A stretch of 64,000 nucleotides of DNA from Streptomyces ferrugineus (GCF_015160855.1 NZ_CP063373.1:496001-560000); one strand, 5' to 3'. Numbered from the stretch's first letter, positions 24,610 through 34,305 are shown. The notes: a model not told the origin generated them from the sequence alone. Numbers and translations are program-made.

Positions 24610-25819
24610 CGGATCTTCCTTTCACTTTGGGCAGGGCCTGGGCGAACTGCTGCTCTTCCAGGGCCGTCCGTAACCGTCCTGCGCGTGCGAGCGAGTCATG
24701 GAGCGATTCATCGGTAGCGCGGAAGTAGGAGGTGAGGCGGGTGAGTCTGCATCCCCTGAGGGTCTTCGCCAGGTAGGTGGAGTCGCCGTAGTGGATACGC
24801 ATGCCGCCTGTCCGTGCGGCATGCGCGATGAGTTCGTAGTAGGCGATGTTGAAGTAGGCGGCTCCGTACTCGCTGAAGGCTCCGAGCCGCGTCAGGATTC
24901 TCCGTGTCCTGTGATCCTCGTAGAACGCGACGAATCCCAAGGGGCCGGCCGGTGCGGTGGCGGAGAGGAGATGTTCCTCGACGTCAGCACGCAGGACCTT
25001 GAGCCCGGGGATCTTGGATGCCCGGGCGAAGCGGTCTCGTACCGCGTCTCTGTCGGCCCGTTGGCCGTAACGGCGGTAACGGGCCAGTTGGAGTGCGACG
25101 AGGTCGTCGGTGAGGCCCGCGGGGCCGTCGACGCGAACCGTGGCGTGTGTGCCCTCGAAGAGTCTGCGTTCCTTGCGCATGACTTTGCGACGGTGGGAGG
25201 GGAAGCCGGAGAAGTAGGCGTCCAGGTCTGGGTACGGCGATGTGTCCAGGACTGCGTCCGCACCCACTGTCACCGCGCTGTAGCCGCGGGCCTGGAGCGT
25301 CTCGTGCAGTGTGCGGTCCGCGGCGGTGTCGTCCCGGAGGTGTCCGAACTCGACTACAGGCAACCCGAGGTCTTGGGCCTGCGCCTCCACCGCGCCGACC
25401 AGGAGGTTCAAGTCGTCGGCGGTGAGCTTTGCGGAGAGGGACACGCCAGGAAAGACACATCCGGGTGTGACCACGGCGAGCGTATCCGTCGCTTCGGCGG
25501 GCAGGCGGGAGCGTACGAAGGCGAGCTCTGCCTCGGCGGACTCCCGCTGCCGTTGCGGCAACTGCCGGATCAGCTCCTCCACGGGTGCTCCACAAAGGAT
25601 CTCCCAGGTCGCATAGGTGCGGTGGAGGGCGGTGTGGGGCAGGGGGTAGCAGCTGGCAAGTGTGCCGGCCAGGGAGACATAGAACGCCTCCCGGCTGACG
25701 CGCCCCTCCTCCGCCTCCAGCCACGCCAGCGACCGATGCAGGCCGCTGTCGCGGTCCCGCGCACTGCTGCTGCTGTGCGCCATGGCTTCTCGTGCCGTTG
25801 TCCAGATGCTGGGGCGCAT
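24599..25819 (-). CDS. GNAT/Fem-fold acyltransferase (peptidogalycan-biosynthesis-like)
   Basis: 406 residues. The central part SHRRKVMRKERRLFEGTHAT, LARYRRYGQRADRDAVRDRF and FVAFYEDHRTRRILTRLGAF, then YFNIAYYELIAHAARTGG and IHYGDSTYLAKTLRGC is the layout of the BioF2/Fem-like GNAT branch (acetyltransf_6 or the so-called peptidogalycan family). Such enzymes move acyl or aminoacyl groups from CoA or tRNA. The start ATG overlaps the stop of the MFS gene (TGATG). A second member of the same fold is two genes upstream, so the pathway probably makes two amide or ester bonds, or one is a partner of the other. Confidence 0.8.
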   Translation of the reverse strand: MRPSIWTTAREAMAHSSSSARDRDSGLHRSLAWLEAEEGRVSREAFYVSLAGTLASCYPLPHTALHRTYATWEILCGAPVEELIRQLPQRQRESAEAELAFVRSRLPAEATDTLAVVTPGCVFPGVSLSAKLTADDLNLLVGAVEAQAQDLGLPVVEFGHLRDDTAADRTLHETLQARGYSAVTVGADAVLDTSPYPDLDAYFSGFPSHRRKVMRKERRLFEGTHATVRVDGPAGLTDDLVALQLARYRRYGQRADRDAVRDRFARASKIPGLKVLRADVEEHLLSATAPAGPLGFVAFYEDHRTRRILTRLGAFSEYGAAYFNIAYYELIAHAARTGGMRIHYGDSTYLAKTLRGCRLTRLTSYFRATDESLHDSLARAGRLRTALEEQQFAQALPKVKGRSVEA

Positions 25820-27054
25820 CAGTGCGTCAGAGCTCCCTTTGGGCTGTGGAACCTACGCAGTCGCTGGTCAGAAGCCAGTGCGGCCACCGAAACGACGGTC
25901 CATGCCGCAGCGGCCCACAGCAGAGGTGTGGGCCCGGTCAGAGCTGCGATCAGCGGTGCCATCACGTAGCCCAGGGGGAGGAAGGCGAATGACCCGACAG
26001 AGGACAACGCGCCGACCTTGGAGAGGTGTTCTCGGGGCACGGCCTGTTGGACGGCTGTGGTGACCAAGACCCCGTAGATCCCCACCGAAGCGCCGGCGAG
26101 TACCTGCGCCACCGACAATGACGCGAGCCCGGCGCCTGCCGCGAGAAACATGGGAGGAAGCCCCATGGCGAGCAGGCTCAGCGCGGCCACGAGGATGGGC
26201 CGGGGCAGCGACAGCTTTCCGCTCACGAGGCTGCCGACGAGTTCGCCCGCTGCGAAGAGCAGCATGAGCAGTGCCCAGCTGTTCGCCGACATGCGCTGTG
26301 ACACAAGAGCGGGGCCCAGGACCATGAACGGCGCGGAGACCAGCAGAAGGATGCTGCTGTCGACGGCGGTCATCCGGAGCAGCCAGGGAAGCTTCTGCAT
26401 GGCCCGCCAGCCGTCCTGCAGGGCAGACACGCCCACACGGTCCGCGTCGGCACCGACGGCCGCGCCGCGAGGAAGCCCCCACAGGAGGGCGGCCGCCAGG
26501 AGGAAGGAGACGCCATCGAACGCGAGAGCCCAGGCCGCATCGCCCAGCGCGAAACAGGCGGCGGTGATCGCGGGGCCCAGCAGAGCGGCACCACCGGTCC
26601 ACGCACCCATCAACGCGTTGGCGGCGCCCAGATGCCGGGGGGAGACGCAGTGCGGGAGGTAGCCGAACGTGGCGGGATGACCGGCGGCGACGGACACTCC
26701 GTAGATGCCCTGGCAGACCAGGGCCCACCAGATGCCGGCCCCACTGACCAGAACGGCCACGGTGGTGATCTGGGCAGTTCCGCAAACGATCGACGAGGCG
26801 ACCATGAGGGGGCGTTTGGCCATCCGATCGGCGGCGATGCCTCCAAAGACGAGGAAGACAACCTTGGGCAGGATCGCGGCAGCCAGTATGGCCCCCAACC
26901 AACCTGCGGAATAACCGAGTTCGGTCATCGCCAGAGCCAGTGCGGTGGGCACCACCGCGTCGCCGAGCAGAGAGATGGCACGTGAAGCGAAGAACCGACG
27001 GAAGGGCCCTGGGGCGAAGAGCACGCGGAAACCGGCACGCTCGCCCATGGTCAT
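25819..27054 (-). CDS. MFS transporter (12-helix, DHA3-like)
   Basis: 411 residues with about 12 hydrophobic helices. Helix 1 region is SLLGDAVVPTALALAMTELG, typical of DHA3/tetracycline-type exporters, followed by GGIAADRMAKRPLMVAS (motif A). Probable exporter and self-resistance for the product of this operon. It overlaps its upstream neighbour by 4 bp (ATGA) and its downstream neighbour by TGATG, so it is translationally locked into the operon. Confidence 0.88.
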   Translation of the reverse strand: MTMGERAGFRVLFAPGPFRRFFASRAISLLGDAVVPTALALAMTELGYSAGWLGAILAAAILPKVVFLVFGGIAADRMAKRPLMVASSIVCGTAQITTVAVLVSGAGIWWALVCQGIYGVSVAAGHPATFGYLPHCVSPRHLGAANALMGAWTGGAALLGPAITAACFALGDAAWALAFDGVSFLLAAALLWGLPRGAAVGADADRVGVSALQDGWRAMQKLPWLLRMTAVDSSILLLVSAPFMVLGPALVSQRMSANSWALLMLLFAAGELVGSLVSGKLSLPRPILVAALSLLAMGLPPMFLAAGAGLASLSVAQVLAGASVGIYGVLVTTAVQQAVPREHLSKVGALSSVGSFAFLPLGYVMAPLIAALTGPTPLLWAAAAWTVVSVAALASDQRLRRFHSPKGALTH

Positions 27055-28145
27055 GGCGTATCCGGGGGGATGATGGATGCGGGCACCGGGTCGGGTAGTT
27101 CGCGCGATCGTGAGAGCAACCCTTGGCGCACCCGCTGCCTGATGTCGTCGTCACCGGCCAGAGCGACGGTCCACAGGGGCTCAAGACGCGCTCCGCGCCG
27201 TAGTTTCGTCTCCGAGGCTGCGATCCCCAGGTGCACTGCCGAGGCACCCAGGAGGTGTGCGAACTTCAGTGGTTCGTAGAACATGAGGCTGAAATACGAA
27301 CTCCGGGTCTGCTCCAGCGATTCGTCCACGCCGAAGAGCCGCACCCACAGCACGTCCGCGTAATGGAATACGACATGACACCCCACCACACGCTCGCCCA
27401 GGCGGGCAAGGATCACGTAGGCCCCGGGTACGTTCGCACATAGGGCGAGGTAGGGAACGAACTCGGAGGGCGGGCGATTGTAGGACGGGTCGTACTTCTT
27501 CTCGTGGAGGACCAGAAGACGTGCGATGTCCTGGACAGGCGCGTCCTCGTCCAACGGAATCACCTGGAACGCCAGGCCGTTGCGGGCAACCTGCTTCAGG
27601 TCGGCCTTGATCTGACGCCGGCGGCTCTGGCCGACCGATTCGAGGTAGCCGTCGAAACCGCTCTCGGGAACGTCGAGCCATGCCTCCCACGCCACCAGAC
27701 CCGCCGGGTGTCCCACGGCGGTGAATCGCGCGGCGTCGGCGCTGGACAGATACGGCAGCAGGACCACCCGCCCCCGTGCCGCGTCCTGAAGGCTTTCAAC
27801 GACGGCGTCGGCCGCGAAGGGAAGCATGCTGGAGAGCAGTTCGTTGCGGTAGCCCGTACGGGGTCCGACGACGACGCATGCTTCGGCCGGGACGTGGCCG
27901 GCGAGGAGGAACTCCGGGTGGTAGCGCCGAGCATGTGCGTCGACGCCTTCGGTCACGGGGATCAGCACCGCATCGTGCCCTTGGCGGACCAGCACGTACG
28001 TGTAGCCATGCCCGTGTCGATCGAGGAGTCTCAGCCAGCCGGCGCTGGAGTACAGCGTCCGGGCGGGAATCAGATCTCCGGTCGCGGCTTCGTCGAAGGA
28101 GGTGAATGACTGGAACGACGGAATCAGCGGACGATCTGCGCGCAC
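27051..28145 (-). CDS. GNAT/Fem-fold (BioF2-like) acyltransferase
   Basis: 364 residues. QSRRRQIKADLKQVARNGLA near residue 170, YDPSYNRPPSEFVPYLALC, ILARLGERVVGCHVVFHYAD, then LFGVDESLEQTRSSYFSLMF and LHLGIAASETKLRRGARLEP are the ordered features of acetyltransferase_6 (BioF2-like) proteins, distant relatives of FemABX. The catalysed bond is unknown: acyl-CoA or aminoacyl-tRNA donors are both known for relatives. GTG at 28145 has GGAG 5 nt upstream and overlaps the kinase gene by 22 bp. Confidence 0.8.
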   Translation of the reverse strand: MRADRPLIPSFQSFTSFDEAATGDLIPARTLYSSAGWLRLLDRHGHGYTYVLVRQGHDAVLIPVTEGVDAHARRYHPEFLLAGHVPAEACVVVGPRTGYRNELLSSMLPFAADAVVESLQDAARGRVVLLPYLSSADAARFTAVGHPAGLVAWEAWLDVPESGFDGYLESVGQSRRRQIKADLKQVARNGLAFQVIPLDEDAPVQDIARLLVLHEKKYDPSYNRPPSEFVPYLALCANVPGAYVILARLGERVVGCHVVFHYADVLWVRLFGVDESLEQTRSSYFSLMFYEPLKFAHLLGASAVHLGIAASETKLRRGARLEPLWTVALAGDDDIRQRVRQGLLSRSRELPDPVPASIIPPDTP

Positions 28146-29044
28146 AGCTGCTCCAGTCGATCGCGGGACTTCTCAAGCAGCTCCTTGTCGTCGATCTCTT
28201 CGGCTGCAACCACGGTCAGCAGCGCGGCGATGTCCAATTCGTAGAAGTCCAGAAGTCGTTCGTGGTGCTTGATCTCGGCCTCACTGAGTCCATATCCGAC
28301 CTGGAAGGCCCTGGTGAACAGGCCGCAGAAGCGAATACGGGCCAGCTCAAGCCACGGGTCACCGGTGATCGCGTTCGCGACGTCGATCACCCCTGCGATC
28401 CGCCCCTCTCGTACGCACAGGTTGGGAGGCCGGAGATCAAGGTGCAGCAGCGAATCCGTCGACTGTGCACTGCTCGGTACATGGGGTACGCCCCGGGACA
28501 GCACCGCATCGACCGACAGCTGAGGGCTGTATCTCTCCGCCGAACGCAGGCGGTCCGTGATACGCCCGACAACATAGGTAGGCCACGGGTCTTGTGGGCG
28601 CCCGACCGTCGTGCCCGGGTGGATGGAGTGGATGGCCCGCGCGATGCGGCCCAGCTCGTTCTGCTGGTCCTCGGTCAGCTCGTCCGTCGGCTGGTGGTCG
28701 ATGTATTCGCAGAGCATCCAGGAGATGCCCTGTGGGTGGCCGCGCGGCTGCCAGGCGAGGACGGACGGAGCGGGTACGCCTGCCTCGCCCAGCAGGCCAA
28801 GGACGTGCACTTCCTTGGCGAGGACGTCGGCGAAATCGACCGTGCCCTCATAGCCGGTCGGCAGAACCTCGTGGCGGGGGGAGCGTACGACTCCTACGAT
28901 CCTGCCGTCGTCGTGGCGGGCGAGGTCCGCGAAGTAGTCCACTCCTTCCCGCCATGGACAGACACGAACGTCGCTGTCACCGAGGGCAACCCGGATCTCC
29001 CGCTCAAGGGGGATGGTCCGTGCCGTTTCCGTCTCTGGCGTCAC
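28124..29044 (-). CDS. APH-family small-molecule kinase
   Basis: Aminoglycoside-phosphotransferase-fold protein, 306 residues. The catalytic loop is LLHLDLRPPNLCV (HxDxxxxN, with Leu-Arg-Pro-Pro in place of the usual His-Gly-Asp-Leu spacing) and the metal Asp is in AGVIDVANAITGDP. The hinge region SWMLCEYIDHQPTDEL is also typical. Expected to phosphorylate a hydroxyl or amine of a small molecule, either a pathway intermediate or the product as self-protection; the operon also carries a HAD phosphatase. The ATG overlaps the radical SAM stop by 4 bp. Confidence 0.85.
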   Translation of the reverse strand: MTPETETARTIPLEREIRVALGDSDVRVCPWREGVDYFADLARHDDGRIVGVVRSPRHEVLPTGYEGTVDFADVLAKEVHVLGLLGEAGVPAPSVLAWQPRGHPQGISWMLCEYIDHQPTDELTEDQQNELGRIARAIHSIHPGTTVGRPQDPWPTYVVGRITDRLRSAERYSPQLSVDAVLSRGVPHVPSSAQSTDSLLHLDLRPPNLCVREGRIAGVIDVANAITGDPWLELARIRFCGLFTRAFQVGYGLSEAEIKHHERLLDFYELDIAALLTVVAAEEIDDKELLEKSRDRLEQLCAQIVR

Positions 29045-30378
29045 CGCACTGCCGCCTGCTCGCTGGAGTAGGTCACGCGATCACGCCAGTATTCTTCGGT
29101 GATGGCGTAGATCTCCTGAACCGCTGCCTGTCCGGCCAAGACGTCGTCGTCGGCCAGCCAGCTCTTGGTGACGGTGTTCTGATCCCGGTCCCCGAACGTC
29201 TCGACAGGTAAGCCGAGGTCCCCCCGTTCGTTGCCGAAGTGTGCGGCCAGCCAGTTGACGTTGACAGCGGGCATGATGTCCACGAATTCCCTGACCCACT
29301 GAACCGTGCCTTTGTAGTCGTCGCCGGGGATACCCATGATGAAGTTCGGGATCACGTAAAGACCCAAGTCTCGAACTATCTCGCTCGCCCTGTACAGATG
29401 CTTGGTGCGAAACGGCTTGCGAAGGTACTTGAGGAGGCCGTCGTGGGCGGTTTCGACACCGAACTCGACGTAACGCACGCCCATGTCGCGGCACTCGGCG
29501 AGGAAACCGTCCTTGGCAGCCAGGGAAGGCGGGGTCTGGATGATGAACCCCTCGAATCCTTCATGAACACTGGAGAAGATGTCCCGGACCTTGCCCAGGT
29601 CCCGCCAGTTGTTCGCCACCGGATCCCCGAAGGACTTGTCATCAAGGAAGGCCAGCCGGAAGTCCAGCGGTGTCAGTGCGGCTATCTCGGCTGCGTACCC
29701 TTCGGTATCGGCCGGCACGACCTGGGTGGGAACGGTGCAGAACTTGCAGCGGAACGAACATCCGCTGCTCATGCTGAACCTGGGGATGCACTTGAGCCCG
29801 TCGAAGAGCCGGTAGTCGAGCGTGGTCCGGGGGCGGGCCCGAGGGAGCGCGACGGGCAGGTGTGTGACGTCGCGAAGGAAGCTCACGTGGGGAAACTCGG
29901 CGAACACGTCTGGGTCGACGTAGCCGCCGACAACCATCCTCGCTCCAGCCGAGGCAAGATGGAGCAGCTGCTCCACGTTGGCATCCAGTGCCGAGAAGAA
30001 GAACAGGTCTCCCTTGTCGGCCTCGGCGAACCGTTGGTGAGCCACGTCGAGATCATCGACGATCATCAGCTCTTTACGAAAGTGCTCGTCCGGAAGCATG
30101 GAGGCGACGATGGGTATCCAATACGGGATCTCCATGAAGTGGGGCGGCATGTAATAGCCGCGCATGCGGGCATACGACCTTCGATAGTAATCCCGCATGG
30201 TGCTGTCCTCTGTCAGCAAGAGATCGCTGAACTGCACCAGGACTGCTCTGGTCGGCCCACTCCCGTGAGGCGCGTTAAATCCCGCTAAAATATCGGCTGA
30301 TGGAAAGTGGACAGACAAGGCTCCCCCTTCGTCGGCCGCGCGTCGAGACGCGGGTTCGCAACGATAGCTGTGGGGCAC
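29041..30378 (-). CDS. Radical SAM protein
   Basis: The SSGCSFRCKFCTVP motif near residue 204 supplies the three Cys for the 4Fe-4S cluster (Cx3Cx2C). VRYVEFGVETAHDGLLKYLR and IPNFIMGIPGDD are the later strands of the radical SAM barrel. The 200-residue N-terminal part (RAVLVQFSDLLLTEDSTMRD, FFFSALDANVEQLLHLA, GGYVDPDVFAEF) resembles a B12-binding/Rossmann domain but lacks a DxHxxG motif. The start is uncertain: GTG 30378 gives the longest product without a good ribosome site; TTG 30318 follows AGGGGGAG. It is the first gene of the operon. Reaction unknown. Confidence 0.85.
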   Translation of the reverse strand: MPHSYRCEPASRRAADEGGALSVHFPSADILAGFNAPHGSGPTRAVLVQFSDLLLTEDSTMRDYYRRSYARMRGYYMPPHFMEIPYWIPIVASMLPDEHFRKELMIVDDLDVAHQRFAEADKGDLFFFSALDANVEQLLHLASAGARMVVGGYVDPDVFAEFPHVSFLRDVTHLPVALPRARPRTTLDYRLFDGLKCIPRFSMSSGCSFRCKFCTVPTQVVPADTEGYAAEIAALTPLDFRLAFLDDKSFGDPVANNWRDLGKVRDIFSSVHEGFEGFIIQTPPSLAAKDGFLAECRDMGVRYVEFGVETAHDGLLKYLRKPFRTKHLYRASEIVRDLGLYVIPNFIMGIPGDDYKGTVQWVREFVDIMPAVNVNWLAAHFGNERGDLGLPVETFGDRDQNTVTKSWLADDDVLAGQAAVQEIYAITEEYWRDRVTYSSEQAAVR

Positions 30379-30945
30379 ACGCTGAGCAATGGTGTGGCCG
30401 GAATCCAGGGCCTGTGTGAGATGTGCTGGTCGGCCCGGGAATGGTCGGAATCCGGGCCGAGAAGGCGACGGGGTCGTCAGCGAGTATTAGCCCGCGCGGG
30501 AGATAGCTGCGCTGCGTCAATCGCCGAATCCGAACAACCTGGTCAGGCTGTATGAATGCGTGGGCGGACGTTCCCCGGACGCCGTCACCGCATGGATTAC
30601 GCAGCACATCGAAGCACCCGTGACCGTCCGGCGCTGGACATTGAGGTGTGGGCGGACCGTCTTCCTCCTGGCGGCCACGGTCGGCTCCCAGCCGTCGTCC
30701 GGCTTCGGACTGCGGCAGGGCCTCGGCAAGGGCACGGTCGTTTCCTGGTGGAGCACCCCGATAAGTCCCCTGTGGCGCATGGCGAGTTCCCGCCACTCCG
30801 TGATATCCCCTCCGTGAACTATCAACAGAATTCGGTCTCTTGAGGAAAGCTGGGCGATCATCCGGGATCTCATTCCGGACCGCGGCGGTCGAAGGTGCTC
30901 GATCCGGCCGCCGACGTCTACGTTCCTCCAGCACCAGGGATCACC
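30379..30945. other. 567-bp intergenic region
   Basis: Between the divergent radical SAM operon and the S8 peptidase gene. Promoters for both must lie here. A plus-strand frame at 30560-30817 and its antisense show no family resemblance. I found no copy of the tRNA-Lys repeat here, so if the operon is a third island segment its distal boundary is not visible. Confidence 0.5.
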
Positions 30946-33900
30946 ATGCCCCCCACCCCCCACCCGGCCGCGATATCGGGCGCGAGAAGAGTCGCCCGGG
31001 TCGCCGTGGCCGCAGGGCTCGTCGCCGCGCTCTCCGCGGCCGGCCCCATACCCATCGCCCTCGCCGCGGACGGCGCCCCCGCCCCCGCGGCCGACCCCGG
31101 CTTCAAGTCCGCCCATGACAAGCTCGGTTCGGACGACGCCGACCTCCTCGCCCAGGCCAAGGCGCAGCGCGCCAAGACCGTCACGATGATGATCGCCACG
31201 GCGCCGGGTCGGACCGAGAAGGTCGCCGAGCAGCTCGACGCGATCAAGGGCGGCTCGGTCGGCCGTACGTACGACAAGCTCGGCTACGTACGGGCCACCG
31301 TGCCGACCGGCAAGGCCGACTCGGCCATCGCCGGCGCCGCGCGGCTCTCCTCCGTGCAGGCCATCGACCTGCGGGAGGAGATACCCCTCGAACAACCCGG
31401 TGTCGGCAGCGGCAAGTCGAAGGGCGCCGCGGCCACTTACCCCGGCCCGGACGAGAACACCCCCGCGAAGAACCCGTACAACCCGTCCTTCGAGACGGGC
31501 GCCGTCGACTTCGTGAAGAAGAACCCGAAGGCGGACGGACGCGGTGTCACCATCGGTGTCCTCGACACCGGCGTCGACCTCGCGAACCCGGCGCTGCAGA
31601 AGACCACCACCGGTGAGCGCAAGATCACCGACTGGGTGACCGCCACCGACCCGATCGTGGACGGCGACGGCACCTGGCGGGCCATGACCACCTCGGTCAC
31701 CGGGCCGTCCTTCACCTACGGCGGCAAGAGCTGGACGGCGCCCGAGGGCGCGTACCAGGTCAGCACCTTCAAGGAGTCCGTCACCGCGCAGGGCGAGGTC
31801 AAGGACGGCGACGCCGACGGTGACGTCAACCGCGACGGCGACACGACCGACGACTGGGGTGTGCTGTACGACGCCCAGGCCGGCACGGTCACCGTCGACG
31901 TCGACGACAACGGCGACTTCACCGACGACACCCCGATGAAGCCGTACAAGGACGGCCACCAGGTCGGCCGCTTCGGCACCGACGACCCGGCCACCGGCAT
32001 CGCCGAGAGCCAGGACTTCGTCGTGGAGGTCCGCAAGGACGTGCCGATGGACCCGCTGGGCGGCGACTGGGTCGGCAAGAAGTCCGACTTCGTCAACATC
32101 GGCCTCACCGCCGGCTCGCACGGCAGTCACGTGGCCGGCATCACCGCCGCCAACGGCATGCTCGGCGGCAAGCACATGAACGGCGCCGCCCCCGGCGCGA
32201 ACATCGTCTCCTCCCGGGCCTGCATCTTCGGCCCCGGCTGCAGCAACGTCGCGCTCACCGAGGGCATGATCGACCTCGTCGTCAACCGTGGCGTCGACGT
32301 CGTCAACATGTCCATCGGCGGTCTGCCCCCGCTCAACGACGGCAACAACGCGCGCGCCGAGCTCTACACGCGGCTCATCGACACCTACGGCGTCCAGCTC
32401 GTGCTCTCCGCCGGCAACTCCGGCCCCGGCGCCAACACCATCGGCGACCCCGGCCTCGCCGACAAGGTCATCTCGGTCGGCGCGGGCGTCTCCAAGGAGA
32501 CCTTCGCCGCCAACTACGGCACCGGTGTGGCGAACAAGTACCAGCTGTTCAACTTCTCCTCGCGCGGCCCGCGTGAGGACGGTGGCTTCACCCCGACCGT
32601 CGTGGCCCCCGGCTCGGCGGTCAGCACGATCCCGGCCTGGATGCCCGGCTCCGCGATCGCCGAGGCCGGCTGGAAGCTGCCCGCCGGCTACGCGATGTAC
32701 AACGGCACGTCGATGGCCTCCCCGCAGGCGGCGGGCGCCAGTGCGCTGCTGCTGTCGGCGGCCAAGCAGAAGAAGATCGACCTCACCCCCGAGAAGCTGC
32801 GCACCGCGCTGACCTCGACCGCCCACCACATCAAGGGGCTCCAGGCGTACGAGGAGGGGGCCGGCCGCATCGACGTCGTCGACGCCTGGAAGGCCGTCCG
32901 GGCCGGCTTCACCGCACACGACTACGCCGTGAAGGCCCCGGTCGACACCGCGCTCGACCAGGCGCTGAAGACACCGGGCTTCGGCACCGGCCTCTACGAC
33001 CGCGAGGGCGGCCTCAAGGCCGGGCAGAAGAAGTCGTACGACGTCACGATCACCCGTACGTCCGGCCCGGCCGGCTCGCTCCCGCACGTGCTGCGCCTGG
33101 CGAACAACAAGGCCCGCACCTTCTCGATCGCCGGCCCGCGGGTGGTGAACCTGCCGCTGAACAAGCCGGTGACCGTCAAGGTCCAGGCCGCGCCGAAGCA
33201 CGCGGGGATCAAGAGCGCGATCCTGGTGGCCGACGACCCGCGGACGCCGGGCGTGGACAAGCAGGTCCTGACGACCGTCGTGGTCTCCACGCCGGCCGAG
33301 TACGCCTTCACCGCCTCCGGTTCGGTGCAGCGCAACAACTTCAGGTCGTACTTCGTGACCGTCCCGGAGGGCACGAAGTCGCTGGAGGTCACGCTCGGCG
33401 GGCTCAAGGAGGGCAGCCGGACGGCGTTCAGCGCCATCAACCCGTGGGGCGTGCCCGCCTCCGACGACGATGAGGACACCACGGACATCGCCCGGTACGC
33501 CGACCCGGTGCCCGGCGTCTGGGAGATCGAGGTCGACGCGCGCCGTACGTCGGCGCTGCTCGACAACCCGTACAAGGTGAACGCGGCCGTCCTCGGCGCC
33601 GCCTTCGACCCGGAGACGGTGACCGTGCCCGAGGCCAGGGTCGGCACGCCGGTCGACGCCTCCTGGACGGTGACGAACAAGCTGGAGGCCGTGGACGGCA
33701 CCCTGAAGGGCGGCGCGCTCGGCTCGTCGAAGACCGGGCGCCCGACCATCGCGGGCGGCGCCACGCAGACCAGCACGATCGAGGTGCCGGAGGGCACCAC
33801 GTCGCTGGACGTCGCCATCGGCAACGTCTCCGACGCGGCCGCCGACCTCGACCTGACGGTCTACGACGCCCAGGGCAAGGTCGTCGGCCAGTCCGCGGAC

Positions 33901-34224
33901 GGTGACTCCGAGGAGTCCGTCTCCCTCGCCCACCCGGCGGCCGGCACGTACACCGTCGAGGTGGTCGGCTTCGAGGTCCCGTCGGGCTCGACCGAGTACG
34001 ACTACCGGGACGTGTTCTTCTCCTCCGCGCTCGGCAAGGTCACGGTGGGGGAGCCGACGTCGATGAAGCTCGGCACGGGCGACTCGGCGAAGGCGTCGGC
34101 CAGCATCGAGGTGGCGAGGACCGTGGCCGAGGGCCGCGAACTCGTCGGTGAGGTACGGCTGGTGAACGCGCGCGGCACGACCGCGGGCGTCGGCAACGTG
34201 ACGATCGAGAAGGTCACGTCGTAG
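30946..34224 (+). CDS. Secreted S8 (subtilisin-like) serine peptidase
   Basis: 1,092-residue exported protease. The N-terminus has a signal peptide (VARVAVAAGLVAALSAAG, ending near PIPIALAADG), followed by an inhibitor-like pro-region. The catalytic triad is Asp in IGVLDTGVD near residue 203, His in GSHGSHVAGITA near residue 390 and Ser in NGTSMASPQAAG near residue 586. The long insert between Asp and His has Asp/Gly-rich, possibly Ca-binding, sequence (DGDADGDVNRDGD). The C-terminal 400 residues are beta-rich, with bacterial pre-peptidase-type domains. ATG at 30946 follows CCAGGGATCACC. Extracellular protein turnover is the likely role. Confidence 0.93.
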   Translation: MPPTPHPAAISGARRVARVAVAAGLVAALSAAGPIPIALAADGAPAPAADPGFKSAHDKLGSDDADLLAQAKAQRAKTVTMMIATAPGRTEKVAEQLDAIKGGSVGRTYDKLGYVRATVPTGKADSAIAGAARLSSVQAIDLREEIPLEQPGVGSGKSKGAAATYPGPDENTPAKNPYNPSFETGAVDFVKKNPKADGRGVTIGVLDTGVDLANPALQKTTTGERKITDWVTATDPIVDGDGTWRAMTTSVTGPSFTYGGKSWTAPEGAYQVSTFKESVTAQGEVKDGDADGDVNRDGDTTDDWGVLYDAQAGTVTVDVDDNGDFTDDTPMKPYKDGHQVGRFGTDDPATGIAESQDFVVEVRKDVPMDPLGGDWVGKKSDFVNIGLTAGSHGSHVAGITAANGMLGGKHMNGAAPGANIVSSRACIFGPGCSNVALTEGMIDLVVNRGVDVVNMSIGGLPPLNDGNNARAELYTRLIDTYGVQLVLSAGNSGPGANTIGDPGLADKVISVGAGVSKETFAANYGTGVANKYQLFNFSSRGPREDGGFTPTVVAPGSAVSTIPAWMPGSAIAEAGWKLPAGYAMYNGTSMASPQAAGASALLLSAAKQKKIDLTPEKLRTALTSTAHHIKGLQAYEEGAGRIDVVDAWKAVRAGFTAHDYAVKAPVDTALDQALKTPGFGTGLYDREGGLKAGQKKSYDVTITRTSGPAGSLPHVLRLANNKARTFSIAGPRVVNLPLNKPVTVKVQAAPKHAGIKSAILVADDPRTPGVDKQVLTTVVVSTPAEYAFTASGSVQRNNFRSYFVTVPEGTKSLEVTLGGLKEGSRTAFSAINPWGVPASDDDEDTTDIARYADPVPGVWEIEVDARRTSALLDNPYKVNAAVLGAAFDPETVTVPEARVGTPVDASWTVTNKLEAVDGTLKGGALGSSKTGRPTIAGGATQTSTIEVPEGTTSLDVAIGNVSDAAADLDLTVYDAQGKVVGQSADGDSEESVSLAHPAAGTYTVEVVGFEVPSGSTEYDYRDVFFSSALGKVTVGEPTSMKLGTGDSAKASASIEVARTVAEGRELVGEVRLVNARGTTAGVGNVTIEKVTS

Positions 34225-34240
34225 GTCGCACCACGCGGTA

Positions 34241-34272
34241 GGGGCGGGTGTCCGATGCCGGACGCCCGCCCC
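34241..34272 (+). terminator. Terminator between S8 peptidase and ribA
   Basis: GGGGCGGG pairs with CCCGCCCC and the stem continues through TGTCCG/CGGACG (one G-U) around ATGC. TTCCTGTT follows on the plus strand. It sits between convergent genes and may serve both. Confidence 0.75.
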
Positions 34273-34305
34273 TTCCTGTTGTCCTCTTGCCGTTCCCGCG
34301 GTCCG

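Noticed and set aside
30560..30817. Precursor peptide for the radical SAM enzyme
   Set aside because: The frame is on the opposite strand to the operon, has no leader/core pattern and shows equally open antisense frames.
30517..33933. 1,138-residue minus-strand frame
   Set aside because: It is antisense to the S8 peptidase with its intact catalytic triad; a typical shadow frame of G+C-rich DNA.
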